Assembly (NCBI GenBank): GCA_030618105.1
Contig: JAUXED010000006.1
Span: forward strand, 1-50,166
DNA length: 50,166 nucleotides
Direction of reading: 5' to 3'
Origin: Bacteroidota bacterium
GTDB lineage: Bacteria > Bacteroidota > Bacteroidia > Bacteroidales > VadinHA17
Shown here: positions 8,324 through 16,874 of the stretch, in pieces
Position numbering within the stretch: position 1 is the stretch's first letter
Layout of the letters: every line of letters begins with the position of its first letter
Notes under the pieces: model-generated
Told to the model about the DNA's origin: nothing
Database searches by the model: none
The model's input: the letters and a program-made list of their open reading frames with translations, nothing else
Made by a program: the position numbers and the translations under genes

Positions 8324-11300
8324 TTAATTTGATTGATCTCCAAACTTATAGCCAATTTGTTCAAAAAAATCAAGTGACCTTTTCAGCAATCTTTTATGCA
8401 GAACAAAATACAATAGTATGGTGAAAATCCAAATGACTAATACATTTATCCAGAATGTGCTGAAATAATTGCCAAATAACTTCTTGGTTGGTGCATAGAA
8501 ATGTGCCTTAATAAATGGATGCTCAGGGTCAAGATATACCGGGTCTATCTTTTGGATTAATTCACCCTTGAATTCAATAATCCTGTCTTTTTCCTTTTCA
8601 TTCGTTACAAACTCTTTGATCTGGTCGTTGGAATGCTGTCGTTTTAATTTTAAAAATTTCTCTTTATCTTCCTTTTCTAACCCGGATATTATAATATCCT
8701 TTCTTTCATTAGCATTGTTATAAAGTGCTATATAGTACTTTCTATTTAATTCCAGGTAGGCTCCGGTAGCTTGTATAGCTTCAGAAGTAATCTTTTCCGG
8801 GTATAAGTAATCAAGATATTTAAATTTTACTTTTGGGTTATTTTTTAATTCTTTGCCAATTTCATTACGCAGAACTAACAAATCTTGTGAGAAATTATTT
8901 TTATCTCTTTCGTCCTTACTTATTGCCCTGGATATACTATTAGTTTTATTCTTCAATTTATCATACCAGTAGTTTTTTTTATAATTAGCTTTACTCATTG
9001 TTTTATCGTAAATATAAAACTGTTTCTGGTAATCATTATTTTTGAATTGATGAACAGCCAGGGCTTCATATCCCCACCTTGCAGTTATAAATTCTCCATA
9101 CAAGGGAATTTGTTTGGGAGAAGAGAGATTAGGATTTAATTTTTCGAACTTTATCATTACACCACTAAGTGCTAATTGCGGGATGATCAGGAAAGGAATG
9201 AGTATGTAAATGGTTACCACGGTTTTGAAACTGTCAGAAATAACAAGTCCAATCATATTTGACATAGCCCAGCAGCTGAACAGTACTATCCAATAATGAA
9301 AATACATGCCTTTGATCTCTATAATACTGTTACCAACCATTACAAAAGTAAATGCCTGGATAGCTGATATTGCAAATAACACACCTACTTTTGAGAATAA
9401 ATAACTGGTCCAGCTCAGGTTTAAGAACACTTCCCTTTTAAGTATTTTCCGGTCTTTAATAATTTCTTCTGCACTTACTGTTAAGCCCATAAAAATACCA
9501 ACGATAACCGACATGAAAATATAAATTGGAAGATTGTAATTTTCCAGAAGTGTATATCCTAGTTGATTAGAGGCACTTTCATCCCAATACTTAATCAGAA
9601 ATGCCAGTAAAAAAGCAATTATTGGTGCTTCCAGCAAGTTAATAACAAGGTATTGAGTGTTGGCGAGTTTTGATAAAATATCTCGTTTAACAAAAATTAC
9701 GAATTGTTTAAATTTATTGGGTGTTTTGAAGTGTATTTTCGGAATTTCTTCAGCCGGTTCTAACTTTTCATCATTTTTCTCTAGCGATTTTTTGTAAAAG
9801 CCGTTCCATTCAGGGGGTGATATTTTTCTGGTATTGGTTACTTTACCATACTCGTCCAGTACATTCGATTCGACAATGTTGAATACTTGTTCCGGATTTA
9901 CATTACCGCATTCTGTACATTCACTCTCGTTCCAGTTTGCATGATGTGCTTTGTCTTTGAAATAAATGATTGATTCAATAGGATCACCATTATATATTAA
10001 GAAACCTCCGGTATCAAGAATAATAAGCTTGTCAAACATCTTGAAAATATCAGAAGAGGGTTGATGGATTACAACAAAAACAAGCTTTCCCTTAAGCGCT
10101 AGTTCTTTCAATAGATCAAGAATGTTTTCTGAGTCACGTGATGAGAGTCCTGAAGTTGGTTCATCAAGGAACAGTACTGATGGTTCACGAATTAATTCAA
10201 GCGCTATATTTAACCTTTTCCTTTGTCCGCCACTGATTTTTTTGTCAAGTGGACTCCCGACTCTCATGTCTTTAATTTCAAATAATCCAAGGTTTTTCAG
10301 AACCTTGTGAACAGTTTCAATAATTTCTTCTTCTGTATAATTACCAAAACAAAGTTTTGCATTATAAAACAAATTCTGATATACTGAAAGCTCTTCAATT
10401 AACAAATCATCCTGTGAAACAAAACCAATAAGACCTTCAATTTTTTCAGATTCCCTATGGATATCTACTCCATTTATAAGCACCTGCCCGGTGGTCGGTT
10501 CATTTGAGCCATTCAGAACATTTAACAAGGTTGATTTGCCAGCGCCACTTGCACCCATTATACCAACAAGTCTGCCAGATTCTTCATCAAAACTTAATTT
10601 GTGTATACCCAATTTTCCTCCTTTAAATCTGTACTCAATATCCTTAATCTGGTATACAATTCTTGATTCCTTAAGTTCAGGTCTGAATTGACTAATAATA
10701 TCGCTGTAGTAAATAGGTTGTGTTTTTGGGTCACGGATTGAGGAACCCGGATTAAACACAAATACCCTGTCTTGCTGGAGAAGTTGCCCGTTCATGTATA
10801 ATTCACTGTCTCCCATATATCTTAGAGCATACATATTTGCAGAGGGTATATTAAGAACCCTGATCTGTCCAATTAATGGTTTAACAACAAGGTGCTTCGT
10901 CTCTGGGTGGGAAAAATCTTCCTTGTTGTCAAGAATGAGAACATCGGGAGAACTTGGTAATTTGTCGAAACTAAATATTACAAATGATTCAATTGTGTTG
11001 TATTCTTCTATTGAAATGTTAAAAGTGTCTGAAACAGTTTTAATGAATTCCAGTTCTTGATCTGTTACTACATCTCTATCAGATTTTGAAAATTCGAATA
11101 GCTGGATAAGTACAATTATCTTCTGTTGTTGAGTAAGTTGATTGTTAATTTCCGTACATATTTTTAAAACCCTTACCGAGCTTGCTGAAATTCGCCTTCT
11201 TTGTTTTTCTTTTTCCTTTTGTTTATTTTGATAAATGTTATAGAATTCATCAAAAACTTCAATATACTCCTTTACCAATTCCTGGTTAAGTTGATTGCGT

Positions 11301-11401
11301 AAGAATGCTTCAACAACTGTTCGCCTGTCTGCTTCATTACTGGCAGGTCTTGCAATTATTGCAAAGAGTTGCATTAGAGCTTTTAATATTTGTGCACTCA
11401 T
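8324..11401 (-). CDS. ABCG-type ABC half-transporter with N-terminal TerB-like region and large loop insertion
   Basis: The 1025-residue fusion has several parts in order. A helical N-terminus with a TerB-like segment (about 68-145) comes first, then a beta-rich FHA-like stretch (about 185-235, tentative). The nucleotide-binding domain follows, with Walker A GASGAGKSTLLN (about 281), signature SGGQRKRLN (about 389) and VLFLDEPTSGLSSRDS. A type ABC2 membrane domain has about five segments between 590 and 770. A roughly 190-residue soluble insert comes before the last membrane segment near 985-1005. Cassette-before-membrane order with the PTSGL motif is the ABCG/White-type export pattern. A CxxC pair (ESECTECGNV, about 495) could bind metal. 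Substrate is unknown. It is a single gene, convergent with siaBC. Confidence 0.85.
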   Translation of the reverse strand: MSAQILKALMQLFAIIARPASNEADRRTVVEAFLRNQLNQELVKEYIEVFDEFYNIYQNKQKEKEKQRRRISASSVRVLKICTEINNQLTQQQKIIVLIQLFEFSKSDRDVVTDQELEFIKTVSDTFNISIEEYNTIESFVIFSFDKLPSSPDVLILDNKEDFSHPETKHLVVKPLIGQIRVLNIPSANMYALRYMGDSELYMNGQLLQQDRVFVFNPGSSIRDPKTQPIYYSDIISQFRPELKESRIVYQIKDIEYRFKGGKLGIHKLSFDEESGRLVGIMGASGAGKSTLLNVLNGSNEPTTGQVLINGVDIHRESEKIEGLIGFVSQDDLLIEELSVYQNLFYNAKLCFGNYTEEEIIETVHKVLKNLGLFEIKDMRVGSPLDKKISGGQRKRLNIALELIREPSVLFLDEPTSGLSSRDSENILDLLKELALKGKLVFVVIHQPSSDIFKMFDKLIILDTGGFLIYNGDPIESIIYFKDKAHHANWNESECTECGNVNPEQVFNIVESNVLDEYGKVTNTRKISPPEWNGFYKKSLEKNDEKLEPAEEIPKIHFKTPNKFKQFVIFVKRDILSKLANTQYLVINLLEAPIIAFLLAFLIKYWDESASNQLGYTLLENYNLPIYIFMSVIVGIFMGLTVSAEEIIKDRKILKREVFLNLSWTSYLFSKVGVLFAISAIQAFTFVMVGNSIIEIKGMYFHYWIVLFSCWAMSNMIGLVISDSFKTVVTIYILIPFLIIPQLALSGVMIKFEKLNPNLSSPKQIPLYGEFITARWGYEALAVHQFKNNDYQKQFYIYDKTMSKANYKKNYWYDKLKNKTNSISRAISKDERDKNNFSQDLLVLRNEIGKELKNNPKVKFKYLDYLYPEKITSEAIQATGAYLELNRKYYIALYNNANERKDIIISGLEKEDKEKFLKLKRQHSNDQIKEFVTNEKEKDRIIEFKGELIQKIDPVYLDPEHPFIKAHFYAPTKKLFGNYFSTFWINVLVIWIFTILLYFVLHKRLLKRSLDFFEQIGYKFGDQSN

Positions 11402-11649
11402 AATATATCAGTTTATGATGACTAAAATACTTATAAAATTTCTAAAATATGATCATTTTAATATAAATCCGGCAAATATCAATTAAACAAGTAAGCAAAA
11501 AATATTAAAATTATCAAAAGTGAGTGTTAATAATACAAAATAAAAGATTTCGGTCATTTCATTTTATTGATAATTTGTAATACCCGGGAGTACTTTTGTT
11601 GATTTAACAGGAAAATCTTTGTTTTAAAGCCCATTTCTGCCGGGTTTTG
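11402..11649. other. AT-rich intergenic gap with a hairpin behind the protease gene
   Basis: The gap lies between two minus-strand genes. AAAGCCC/GGGTTTT (11626-11648) can form a stem directly after the protease stop and may end its transcript. TACTTTTG at 11591-11598 matches a -7 consensus on the plus strand but points at no gene. No reading frame of interest is seen. Confidence 0.4.
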
Positions 11650-12972
11650 TTATTTAGAGATGTTTTTGTTTACAATAAAATCTCTTAGGTAAATATGCAC
11701 TGAAAAATCATATTCATCCCGAATTATTCCCAGCTTAATTTTTTTCCCTGGTTTTCGATAGAAAAATTCATATATATCGTTTATTGATAAATTGTAAGTG
11801 CGGTTGTTGTTTATATATTTTATTTCATCTCCTCTTCTTAGTCCGGCATCATCTGCCGGTGATCCTTTTCGAACATGACTTATAACGTAATATGGTAGTT
11901 CAGGTATTGGGGTTTCAATATCAATTCCGCTGTGGTTTACTTTGAATGGATCATTGAAATTATTATTTTTCGTTAATGTGATTTTCTTATTTGGATAATC
12001 GATGGTTACATTGAACCGGCGCAGTAATTCTGCCCCCAATGTACCATTTCTGTAATCTAGACCCCTTGATTGTCCCGCTGATATTGAATCAGGAAAGGCT
12101 ACTATAGGATTTGAAAAAACAAAATTGCCTATTTGTATTTCAGAAATTTTTCCAAGTTTCCCAAAAACATCTCCATTTAATCCCTTACCCAGAAAAACTT
12201 TAGTGGTTGCTTCCGGTAGTTTTATTAATGTATCAGAAAAAGTATCAAGCCAAAGAGAGTGACTTGCTCCTGTATCAACTAAAAGCTTTACAGGAATTCT
12301 GTTACCATTGTTCATTACAATATATGTCAGAATATATGGTTTTGTTTCGTGGATTATGAGAGGTAATGATTCATTTTTTCTACCACTTTGAAAAATCCAC
12401 CATCCCTTCTTATAATTATATGTCTTAGGATCATGGAATGAGATAATTTTTTTGGAATAGTCTATTTCGACAATAAAATTCATAAAAATATTATATCCTA
12501 AAAGTCCATGTATCCTTGTTCCAAATACTGATGATAAATTGAAAACATTCTGCAGAAGTATTATTAAGTCCTGATTTGTGCCACGTATACTGGAAACATT
12601 GAAACTATTTCCGGAGGAATGTAGGGCATCAATTGGTTCACCTTGCCCTAATCCTTTTAACTTAACCTGTCTGGCGTAGTTTAATAAAAGACTGTCGCCA
12701 ATCGAAAGTTCTGTCATAATAGATGTACTGACACCAGTGTCAAGGATAAACTGTAATGTGTCTGAATCATTTATCACAACAGGAAGAATAATAAGGTTAT
12801 TAATGAATTTGAAAGGTAAAGAAACAGATTTTTGTGTTGAATTGACAAATGATAAATTTTGTATCTGCTGCTGAGCATATAATGATGTATTAGAACATCT
12901 TAATAAACTTAAGCATGCTAACAATGAAAACAGGAATATATTATTTATTTTTCTTTTATTTAAATACTTCAT
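11650..12972 (-). CDS. exported retropepsin-like aspartyl protease with C-terminal PDZ domain
   Basis: The 440-residue protein begins with a basic N-terminus and a hydrophobic export segment (about 10-27). It has two aspartyl protease lobes, each with a DTG motif: FILDTGVSTSIM at about 75 and LLVDTGASHSLWLD at about 230. The duplication suggests a single-chain bilobed fold of the kind seen in bacterial gag/asp-protease families. A PDZ domain closes the protein (about 355-425; ISHVRKGSPADDAGLRRGDEI). Such Bacteroidota proteins are usually annotated as aspartyl protease family; substrates are not known. A Cys in the export segment (LLRCSN) is not a good lipobox because Arg precedes it. Confidence 0.85.
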   Translation of the reverse strand: MKYLNKRKINNIFLFSLLACLSLLRCSNTSLYAQQQIQNLSFVNSTQKSVSLPFKFINNLIILPVVINDSDTLQFILDTGVSTSIMTELSIGDSLLLNYARQVKLKGLGQGEPIDALHSSGNSFNVSSIRGTNQDLIILLQNVFNLSSVFGTRIHGLLGYNIFMNFIVEIDYSKKIISFHDPKTYNYKKGWWIFQSGRKNESLPLIIHETKPYILTYIVMNNGNRIPVKLLVDTGASHSLWLDTFSDTLIKLPEATTKVFLGKGLNGDVFGKLGKISEIQIGNFVFSNPIVAFPDSISAGQSRGLDYRNGTLGAELLRRFNVTIDYPNKKITLTKNNNFNDPFKVNHSGIDIETPIPELPYYVISHVRKGSPADDAGLRRGDEIKYINNNRTYNLSINDIYEFFYRKPGKKIKLGIIRDEYDFSVHIYLRDFIVNKNISK

Positions 12973-13295
12973 CCTGGCAATAGATTCTTTGTTATGAATA
13001 AATGATCATATTTTGTGCCAATTACATTAATTGCCTTAACAATAAATAGTTACAATAGATTGAGTAATTTCTACCTGTTAAATACCTGAACGGTTCTGAT
13101 ACATTATGTGTACATATACGAAAAAAATTACTGTTGCATTGCATATCATATTAATCTGTTGAGAAAAAGATTTCTGTAGAAATTGACATATATTTTTTAT
13201 GTAATGGTAGTAGTAAAAAATTCGATATTAATAATACAATGAAATTAAAGAATTTAACAATTTAAAAAAAAATATATAGTTAAAAGAATACTACT
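12973..13295. other. AT-rich intergenic region between divergent genes
   Basis: These 323 bases lie between the minus-strand protease and a possible plus-strand peptide gene. The composition is very AT-rich. GTAGTAGTA at 13207-13215 is complementary to TACTACTA at 13289-13296, which abuts the peptide's start codon, so a long-range hairpin could mask the start. No other structure or frame stands out. Confidence 0.35.
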
Positions 13296-13421
13296 ATGAG
13301 TTTACATAATAATCAAATAGCCGGAGGTTCTTTTAATTCCCTCGATTGCTTTACTATTAATCTGGATGGAATGATGAGCGATGAAGAATTCTGGTTACTG
13401 CTTCACAACTTATTCAACTGA
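13296..13421 (+). CDS. possible 41-residue peptide
   Basis: An ATG at 13296 opens 41 codons ending in TGA at 13419-13421. The peptide begins MSLHNNQIAGGSFNSLDCFT and ends DEEFWLLLHNLFN: a polar, glycine-containing front and an acidic, amphipathic, aromatic tail. Codon use looks like the neighbouring genes, with GGA, GAT and ATG rather than a plain AT-run. It overlaps the 3' end of the convergent STAS gene by 12 bases. No family is recognised. It could be a small regulator or a leader peptide, or simply a chance frame. Confidence 0.4.
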   Translation: MSLHNNQIAGGSFNSLDCFTINLDGMMSDEEFWLLLHNLFN

Positions 13422-13754
13422 AAAACTTTTGATACATTCATCCACAGTGTGGTGAATCTTGAAAATATTGTGTAACTGCAATAGCTTAAACAATTCCATT
13501 ACCTCGTCGGAGATATTACAAAATCGCAAATCTCCATAATTGTTGTTAGCACTTTTCATTACTGAAAGAAAAACTCCAAAACCGGAACTATCTATATATT
13601 TAACTCCTTTAAGATCAATCACTAGTTTTGTATTTGGTTTTTCAAAAAATTCAAAAAGCTGATCTTTTACCGGCTCAGTTATCAAAGCATTAAATTTCTT
13701 AATATCATCGAATTTAACGACAATAACACCATCTTTTTTTTCAGTTTTTAACAT
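13410..13754 (-). CDS. STAS-domain protein (anti-sigma-factor antagonist type)
   Basis: The 114-residue protein is a single STAS domain. The hallmark is IDLKGVKYIDSSGFGVFL at about 46-63, with Ser56/Ser57 in the position phosphorylated in SpoIIAA-type antagonists. In partner-switching systems such proteins release a target from a GHKL kinase when unphosphorylated. The SiaB-like kinase about 6 kb away has that kinase fold, so a partnership is conceivable, but SiaC is its obvious substrate. The gene appears to be monocistronic and is separated from the Hpt gene by a repeat-bearing gap. Confidence 0.9.
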   Translation of the reverse strand: MLKTEKKDGVIVVKFDDIKKFNALITEPVKDQLFEFFEKPNTKLVIDLKGVKYIDSSGFGVFLSVMKSANNNYGDLRFCNISDEVMELFKLLQLHNIFKIHHTVDECIKSFSVE

Positions 13755-13804
13755 TGTATATAGATTATTTATTTAGTAACTATTTGGTACCTTATGTTTG
13801 GAAT

Positions 13805-14012
13805 GCTTAAATGTCTAAAGTTTTAAAAATAATAGTGCCTAAAGTTTAAAGTGCCTAAAGTTATAATTTCTTCTCTTCTCAACTTTTTATGCTGAGCGCA
13901 ATCGAAGCATAATTCGCTTTCAACTTTAGCTCACTTTAAACTTCTTCTCATTTATTCATTTACTCATTTACTCATTTACTCATTTCCTCACTTTAAGTAC
14001 TGATTAGTTACA
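13805..14012. repeat. dispersed inverted-repeat element plus 8-bp tandem repeats
   Basis: Imperfect inverted arms GTTTAAAGTGCCTAAAGTT (13844-13862) and AACTTTAGCTCACTTTAAAC (13922-13941) enclose a smaller hairpin TTATGC/GCATAA (13887-13912). Then CATTTACT-type 8-bp units repeat at about 13950-13985. The 21 bases at 13853-13873 recur exactly at 22231-22251, and CACTTTAAGTACTGATT recurs at about 22269, so this is one member of a dispersed family. Confidence 0.65.
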
Positions 14013-14363
14013 TTATTTATTGATTTCTTTTAATTCATTAATGGCCTGATCACAGAGTTGTTTAAAATGATTGATAAATTCTTCATATTTGTCAATACCC
14101 TTCTCTTTCTTTGCCCGAAGTTCGAATTCTTTTAATTCTTTTGCCAGATTTTCCATCCCCATTATCGATATCGATGATTTAGCTTTGTGTGCCAGGTTCC
14201 CGAGCTTGAAATATTCCTGTCTATTGTTTAAATCTTTCATTTCTTTGGCAAACTCTAAAACCTGGGAAATAAAGATGTTAATCATTTCTTTCATAACCTC
14301 CTTATTACCCCCCGACATATCTTCAAGATAGGTTAAATTAACAATCTGAGGATTTTTATTCAT
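14013..14363 (-). CDS. Hpt (histidine phosphotransfer) domain protein
   Basis: The 116-residue, all-helical protein is a stand-alone Hpt domain. The phospho-accepting histidine is His59 in LGNLAHKAKSS, followed by the usual MGMENLAKELKEFE helix. Such proteins pass a phosphoryl group between the receiver of a hybrid histidine kinase and a response regulator in the cytoplasm. A hybrid kinase end is present at the right edge of this window but is not linked to this gene. A hairpin with a T-run precedes the start on the same strand. Confidence 0.9.
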   Translation of the reverse strand: MNKNPQIVNLTYLEDMSGGNKEVMKEMINIFISQVLEFAKEMKDLNNRQEYFKLGNLAHKAKSSISIMGMENLAKELKEFELRAKKEKGIDKYEEFINHFKQLCDQAINELKEINK

Positions 14364-14396
14364 AGTACTCTATCTGAGATATAAACAATAAATGTA

Positions 14397-14427
14397 ATAA
14401 AAAAAAAGTTCTTCCGGAAAATCCGGA
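14397..14427 (-). terminator. terminator-like hairpin in the leader of the Hpt gene
   Basis: On the minus strand TCCGGA-TTT-TCCGGA can pair over 6 bp and is followed, after about five bases, by a run of nine T. It ends about 34 bases before the Hpt start. No minus-strand gene ends here, so it may be an attenuator. The stem is short and the spacing to the T-run is long. Confidence 0.35.
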
Positions 14428-14699
14428 GATAAAAGTAAAAAATAAACTTTAGATATTCTTTCCTGTGGTATTGATTTAATTGAAATATTACATCAATAGT
14501 ATCTTTTGAAATGTTAATGCATGTTGTTTCAATAAATATTAAAACTATATGTTTTATGCAGGTTTCTTTTTAATCATTATTAGTTGATAATTGAGAAAAT
14601 AATAAAGAAAACAGACATTGAATTTTTAGAATAGAAAATATTTGTAAATTTATCGGGAGAAAAATCTATATTTTTTGTGATATATAAAACTATTCACGG
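14428..14699. other. AT-rich intergenic region, no gene seen
   Basis: This stretch separates the Hpt gene (minus) from the PorE-like gene (plus). It is very AT-rich. AATATTTG at 14637-14644 is one base away from the -7 consensus and may drive the PorE-like gene. Only very short frames are present. Confidence 0.35.
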
Positions 14700-14760
14700 A
14701 TGAACCGAACCCCGATAAAAAATCGGGGTGAGCTACATATAACCGTTGAAAATAAATTTT
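14700..14760 (+). repeat. hairpin leader element, copy A (before the PorE-like gene)
   Basis: The 61-bp element consists of ATGAACCGAACCCCGAT, a 5-base loop, ATCGGGGTGAGCTACATAT, one variable base and ACCGTTGAAAATAAATTTT. ACCCCGAT/ATCGGGGT forms an 8-bp stem. It ends 7 bases before the ATG of the downstream gene. Copy B at 36099-36157 is identical apart from the loop and one base. Confidence 0.85.
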
Positions 14761-14767
14761 TATAAAT

Positions 14768-16828
14768 ATGAAACAAAAAACGTCCTTTTTCATAACTATT
14801 TTCCTGGTATTCGTTTTGTGTGCTTCAGCTCAGGAAAAGCTTAAAATTAAAATTTCCGATTTTGATATTGATGAACCCGGATTAAAATCGGCATGGACCC
14901 ATCTGAAAATGGGAGATAAGTATTTCAAGGCTGGAAAGGGAACTTTCCCTGAAGCTATATTAGAGTATCAATTTGCACTTCAGTATAATCGTTATAACCC
15001 TGCAATAAACTATAATATAGGTGTGTGTTGTCTTTATTCAGATAAACAAGGAGAAGCTCTTGGCTATTTTCAGAAAGCATTTGAGTTTGATAATAATATT
15101 GCTCCGGATATTCATTTGTTGCTCGGAAGGGCATATCAATATAATTATCAGTTTGATAAAGCAATTAAAGAATATCAGATTTACCTGGAAGCGCTTACGG
15201 AAAAGGAAAAGAAAAAACTGGATTTTGATATTGAACGATGGATGCAGGAGTGTCGAAATGGAATTGAATTAATGAAAGATACCCTGCGCGTAGAGATTAC
15301 AAATATTGGTAATAACGTAAACTCTAAAAAGGATGATTATAATTCAGTTATCTCGAAAAATGAAAAAAGGATGTATTTTACATCAAGACGACCATTCTAT
15401 GCAAGACCTGACAGAAATTATTTTGATAACAAATTCAATGAGGATATTTATGTAAGCTATTATGAAGATGGCAATTGGGGTTTGGCTCAAAATCTTGGAA
15501 GAACTGTTAATAGTAAATATAATGATGCGGTTCTTACTATTTCTTCCGATGCACAAAAACTTTTTTTATACAGAGGTGTTAAAAGAAAAGGAGATTTTTA
15601 TGTGAGCGAAGCTAAAAAGGATAAATGGACATCTCCTAAAAGATTTTCCGGAAAATTTAATTCTCCTTCTTCAAGGGAAACAACCCTCAATTTTAATGAA
15701 GATGGGAGTAAAGCAGTTTTTGTAAGTTCAGACAAGAAAGAATCAATAGGAGGTACTGATATCTTTTTTATCCGGAAAGGGACAAATGATAAATGGGGAG
15801 AACCGGTAAATTTGGGCGTAACTGTTAATACAGCCTATGATGAAGAGGGTGTTTATATTGACTCAGTTGGAAATACATTGTACTTTAGTTCCACCGGGCA
15901 TAATAGTATGGGGGGGTATGATATTTTTAAAACAACTATGGATGAAAAAGGCAACTGGTCGGAACCCGTGAATCTGGGTTTTCCAATAAATTCTCCTTAT
16001 AATGACCTGTTTTATATACCTACCGGGGATACTGCTGTTTCATATTTCTCATCTGTCAGGCAGGATGGATATGGATATATGGATATTTATAAAATAACCT
16101 ATTTGCCACCTCCTGAACCGGAAATAATTGAGGAGGAACCGGAACCTCTTGTTGATACTGTATTTATTGTAGTTACTGATACAGTAAAAATTGAGGAACC
16201 TGAACCCGAATTTATTGTAAGGGGTTCAGTATTAAATAGTAAGGATTCATCTCCTGTTGTGGCAAAACTCGAGGTAATTGATATGGATATTAACCAGGTG
16301 GTGGCTACAACTATTTCTGATCGTAATGATGGCTATTATTCAGTTAAGCTTAAAGAGAAGAAAGATTACGGGATCGAAATTACAGCCCAGGGTTACCTTG
16401 TTTATCTCGATATTCTGGAAGTTGAAGAAGATTCAGAATCGAATGAATTTTTCCGTAATTTTCTTCTTAAACCTATTGAAGTTGGTGAAAAGATTATCCT
16501 AAAGAATATTTTCTTCGAATTTGGTAAAGCTGTACTTACATCTGATTCATATATTGAACTGGGTAGTGTACTTAAACTTATGAGTACAAACCCAGGACTG
16601 AGAATTGAGATTTCAGGGCATTCAGATAATGTTGGTTCATATGCATTTAACCAGAAGCTGTCTGAGCAAAGAGCTAAAGCAGTGGTCGATTATCTTGTTG
16701 GTTTGGGAATAGAACCTGCCAGACTCGAATATGCTGGCTATGCTTCATCACAGCCTGTTGCTAATAACGATACAGAAGAAGGAAGAGCTCAAAACAGAAG
16801 AGTTGAGTTTAAGATACTTAGCAAGTAA
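14768..16828 (+). CDS. PorE-like TPR / PD40 propeller / CarboxypepD-reg / OmpA protein
   Basis: The 686-residue protein has a signal peptide (ending near CASAQ). TPR helices follow (about 35-165), then a WD40-like PD40 propeller (about 195-450; repeated blocks such as YFTSRRP, FVSSDKKE, YFSSTGHN). A Glu/Pro-rich linker precedes a carboxypeptidase-regulatory-like beta domain (about 475-560). The C-terminal OmpA domain (about 575-686; ISGHSDNVGS and NRRVEF) binds peptidoglycan. This order and length match PorE, which anchors the type IX secretion machine, but many paralogues share the layout. A T9SS cargo protein at 45.5 kb shows the system operates in this organism. The start codon follows directly on the hairpin element. 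Confidence 0.85.
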   Translation: MKQKTSFFITIFLVFVLCASAQEKLKIKISDFDIDEPGLKSAWTHLKMGDKYFKAGKGTFPEAILEYQFALQYNRYNPAINYNIGVCCLYSDKQGEALGYFQKAFEFDNNIAPDIHLLLGRAYQYNYQFDKAIKEYQIYLEALTEKEKKKLDFDIERWMQECRNGIELMKDTLRVEITNIGNNVNSKKDDYNSVISKNEKRMYFTSRRPFYARPDRNYFDNKFNEDIYVSYYEDGNWGLAQNLGRTVNSKYNDAVLTISSDAQKLFLYRGVKRKGDFYVSEAKKDKWTSPKRFSGKFNSPSSRETTLNFNEDGSKAVFVSSDKKESIGGTDIFFIRKGTNDKWGEPVNLGVTVNTAYDEEGVYIDSVGNTLYFSSTGHNSMGGYDIFKTTMDEKGNWSEPVNLGFPINSPYNDLFYIPTGDTAVSYFSSVRQDGYGYMDIYKITYLPPPEPEIIEEEPEPLVDTVFIVVTDTVKIEEPEPEFIVRGSVLNSKDSSPVVAKLEVIDMDINQVVATTISDRNDGYYSVKLKEKKDYGIEITAQGYLVYLDILEVEEDSESNEFFRNFLLKPIEVGEKIILKNIFFEFGKAVLTSDSYIELGSVLKLMSTNPGLRIEISGHSDNVGSYAFNQKLSEQRAKAVVDYLVGLGIEPARLEYAGYASSQPVANNDTEEGRAQNRRVEFKILSK

Positions 16829-16874
16829 AGCCGGCAGCTGTGAACAAATATTTACTATTAATCGATTAAATAAT

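Noticed and set aside
13950-13990. Possible CRISPR-like array of CATTTACT units
   Set aside because: Units are 8 bp, adjacent, without spacers, and no cas genes are nearby; it is a simple tandem repeat.
14700-14765. 21-residue leader peptide MNRTPI... in the hairpin element
   Set aside because: The 2-base loop difference in the folP copy breaks the frame after nine codons, so a peptide is not conserved; a nucleic-acid role is favoured.
16731-16874. N-terminal extension of gcvT into the PorE-like gene
   Set aside because: The extra 48 residues overlap the OmpA domain coding region in another frame; the ATG at 16875 gives the conserved GcvT N-terminus and normal length.
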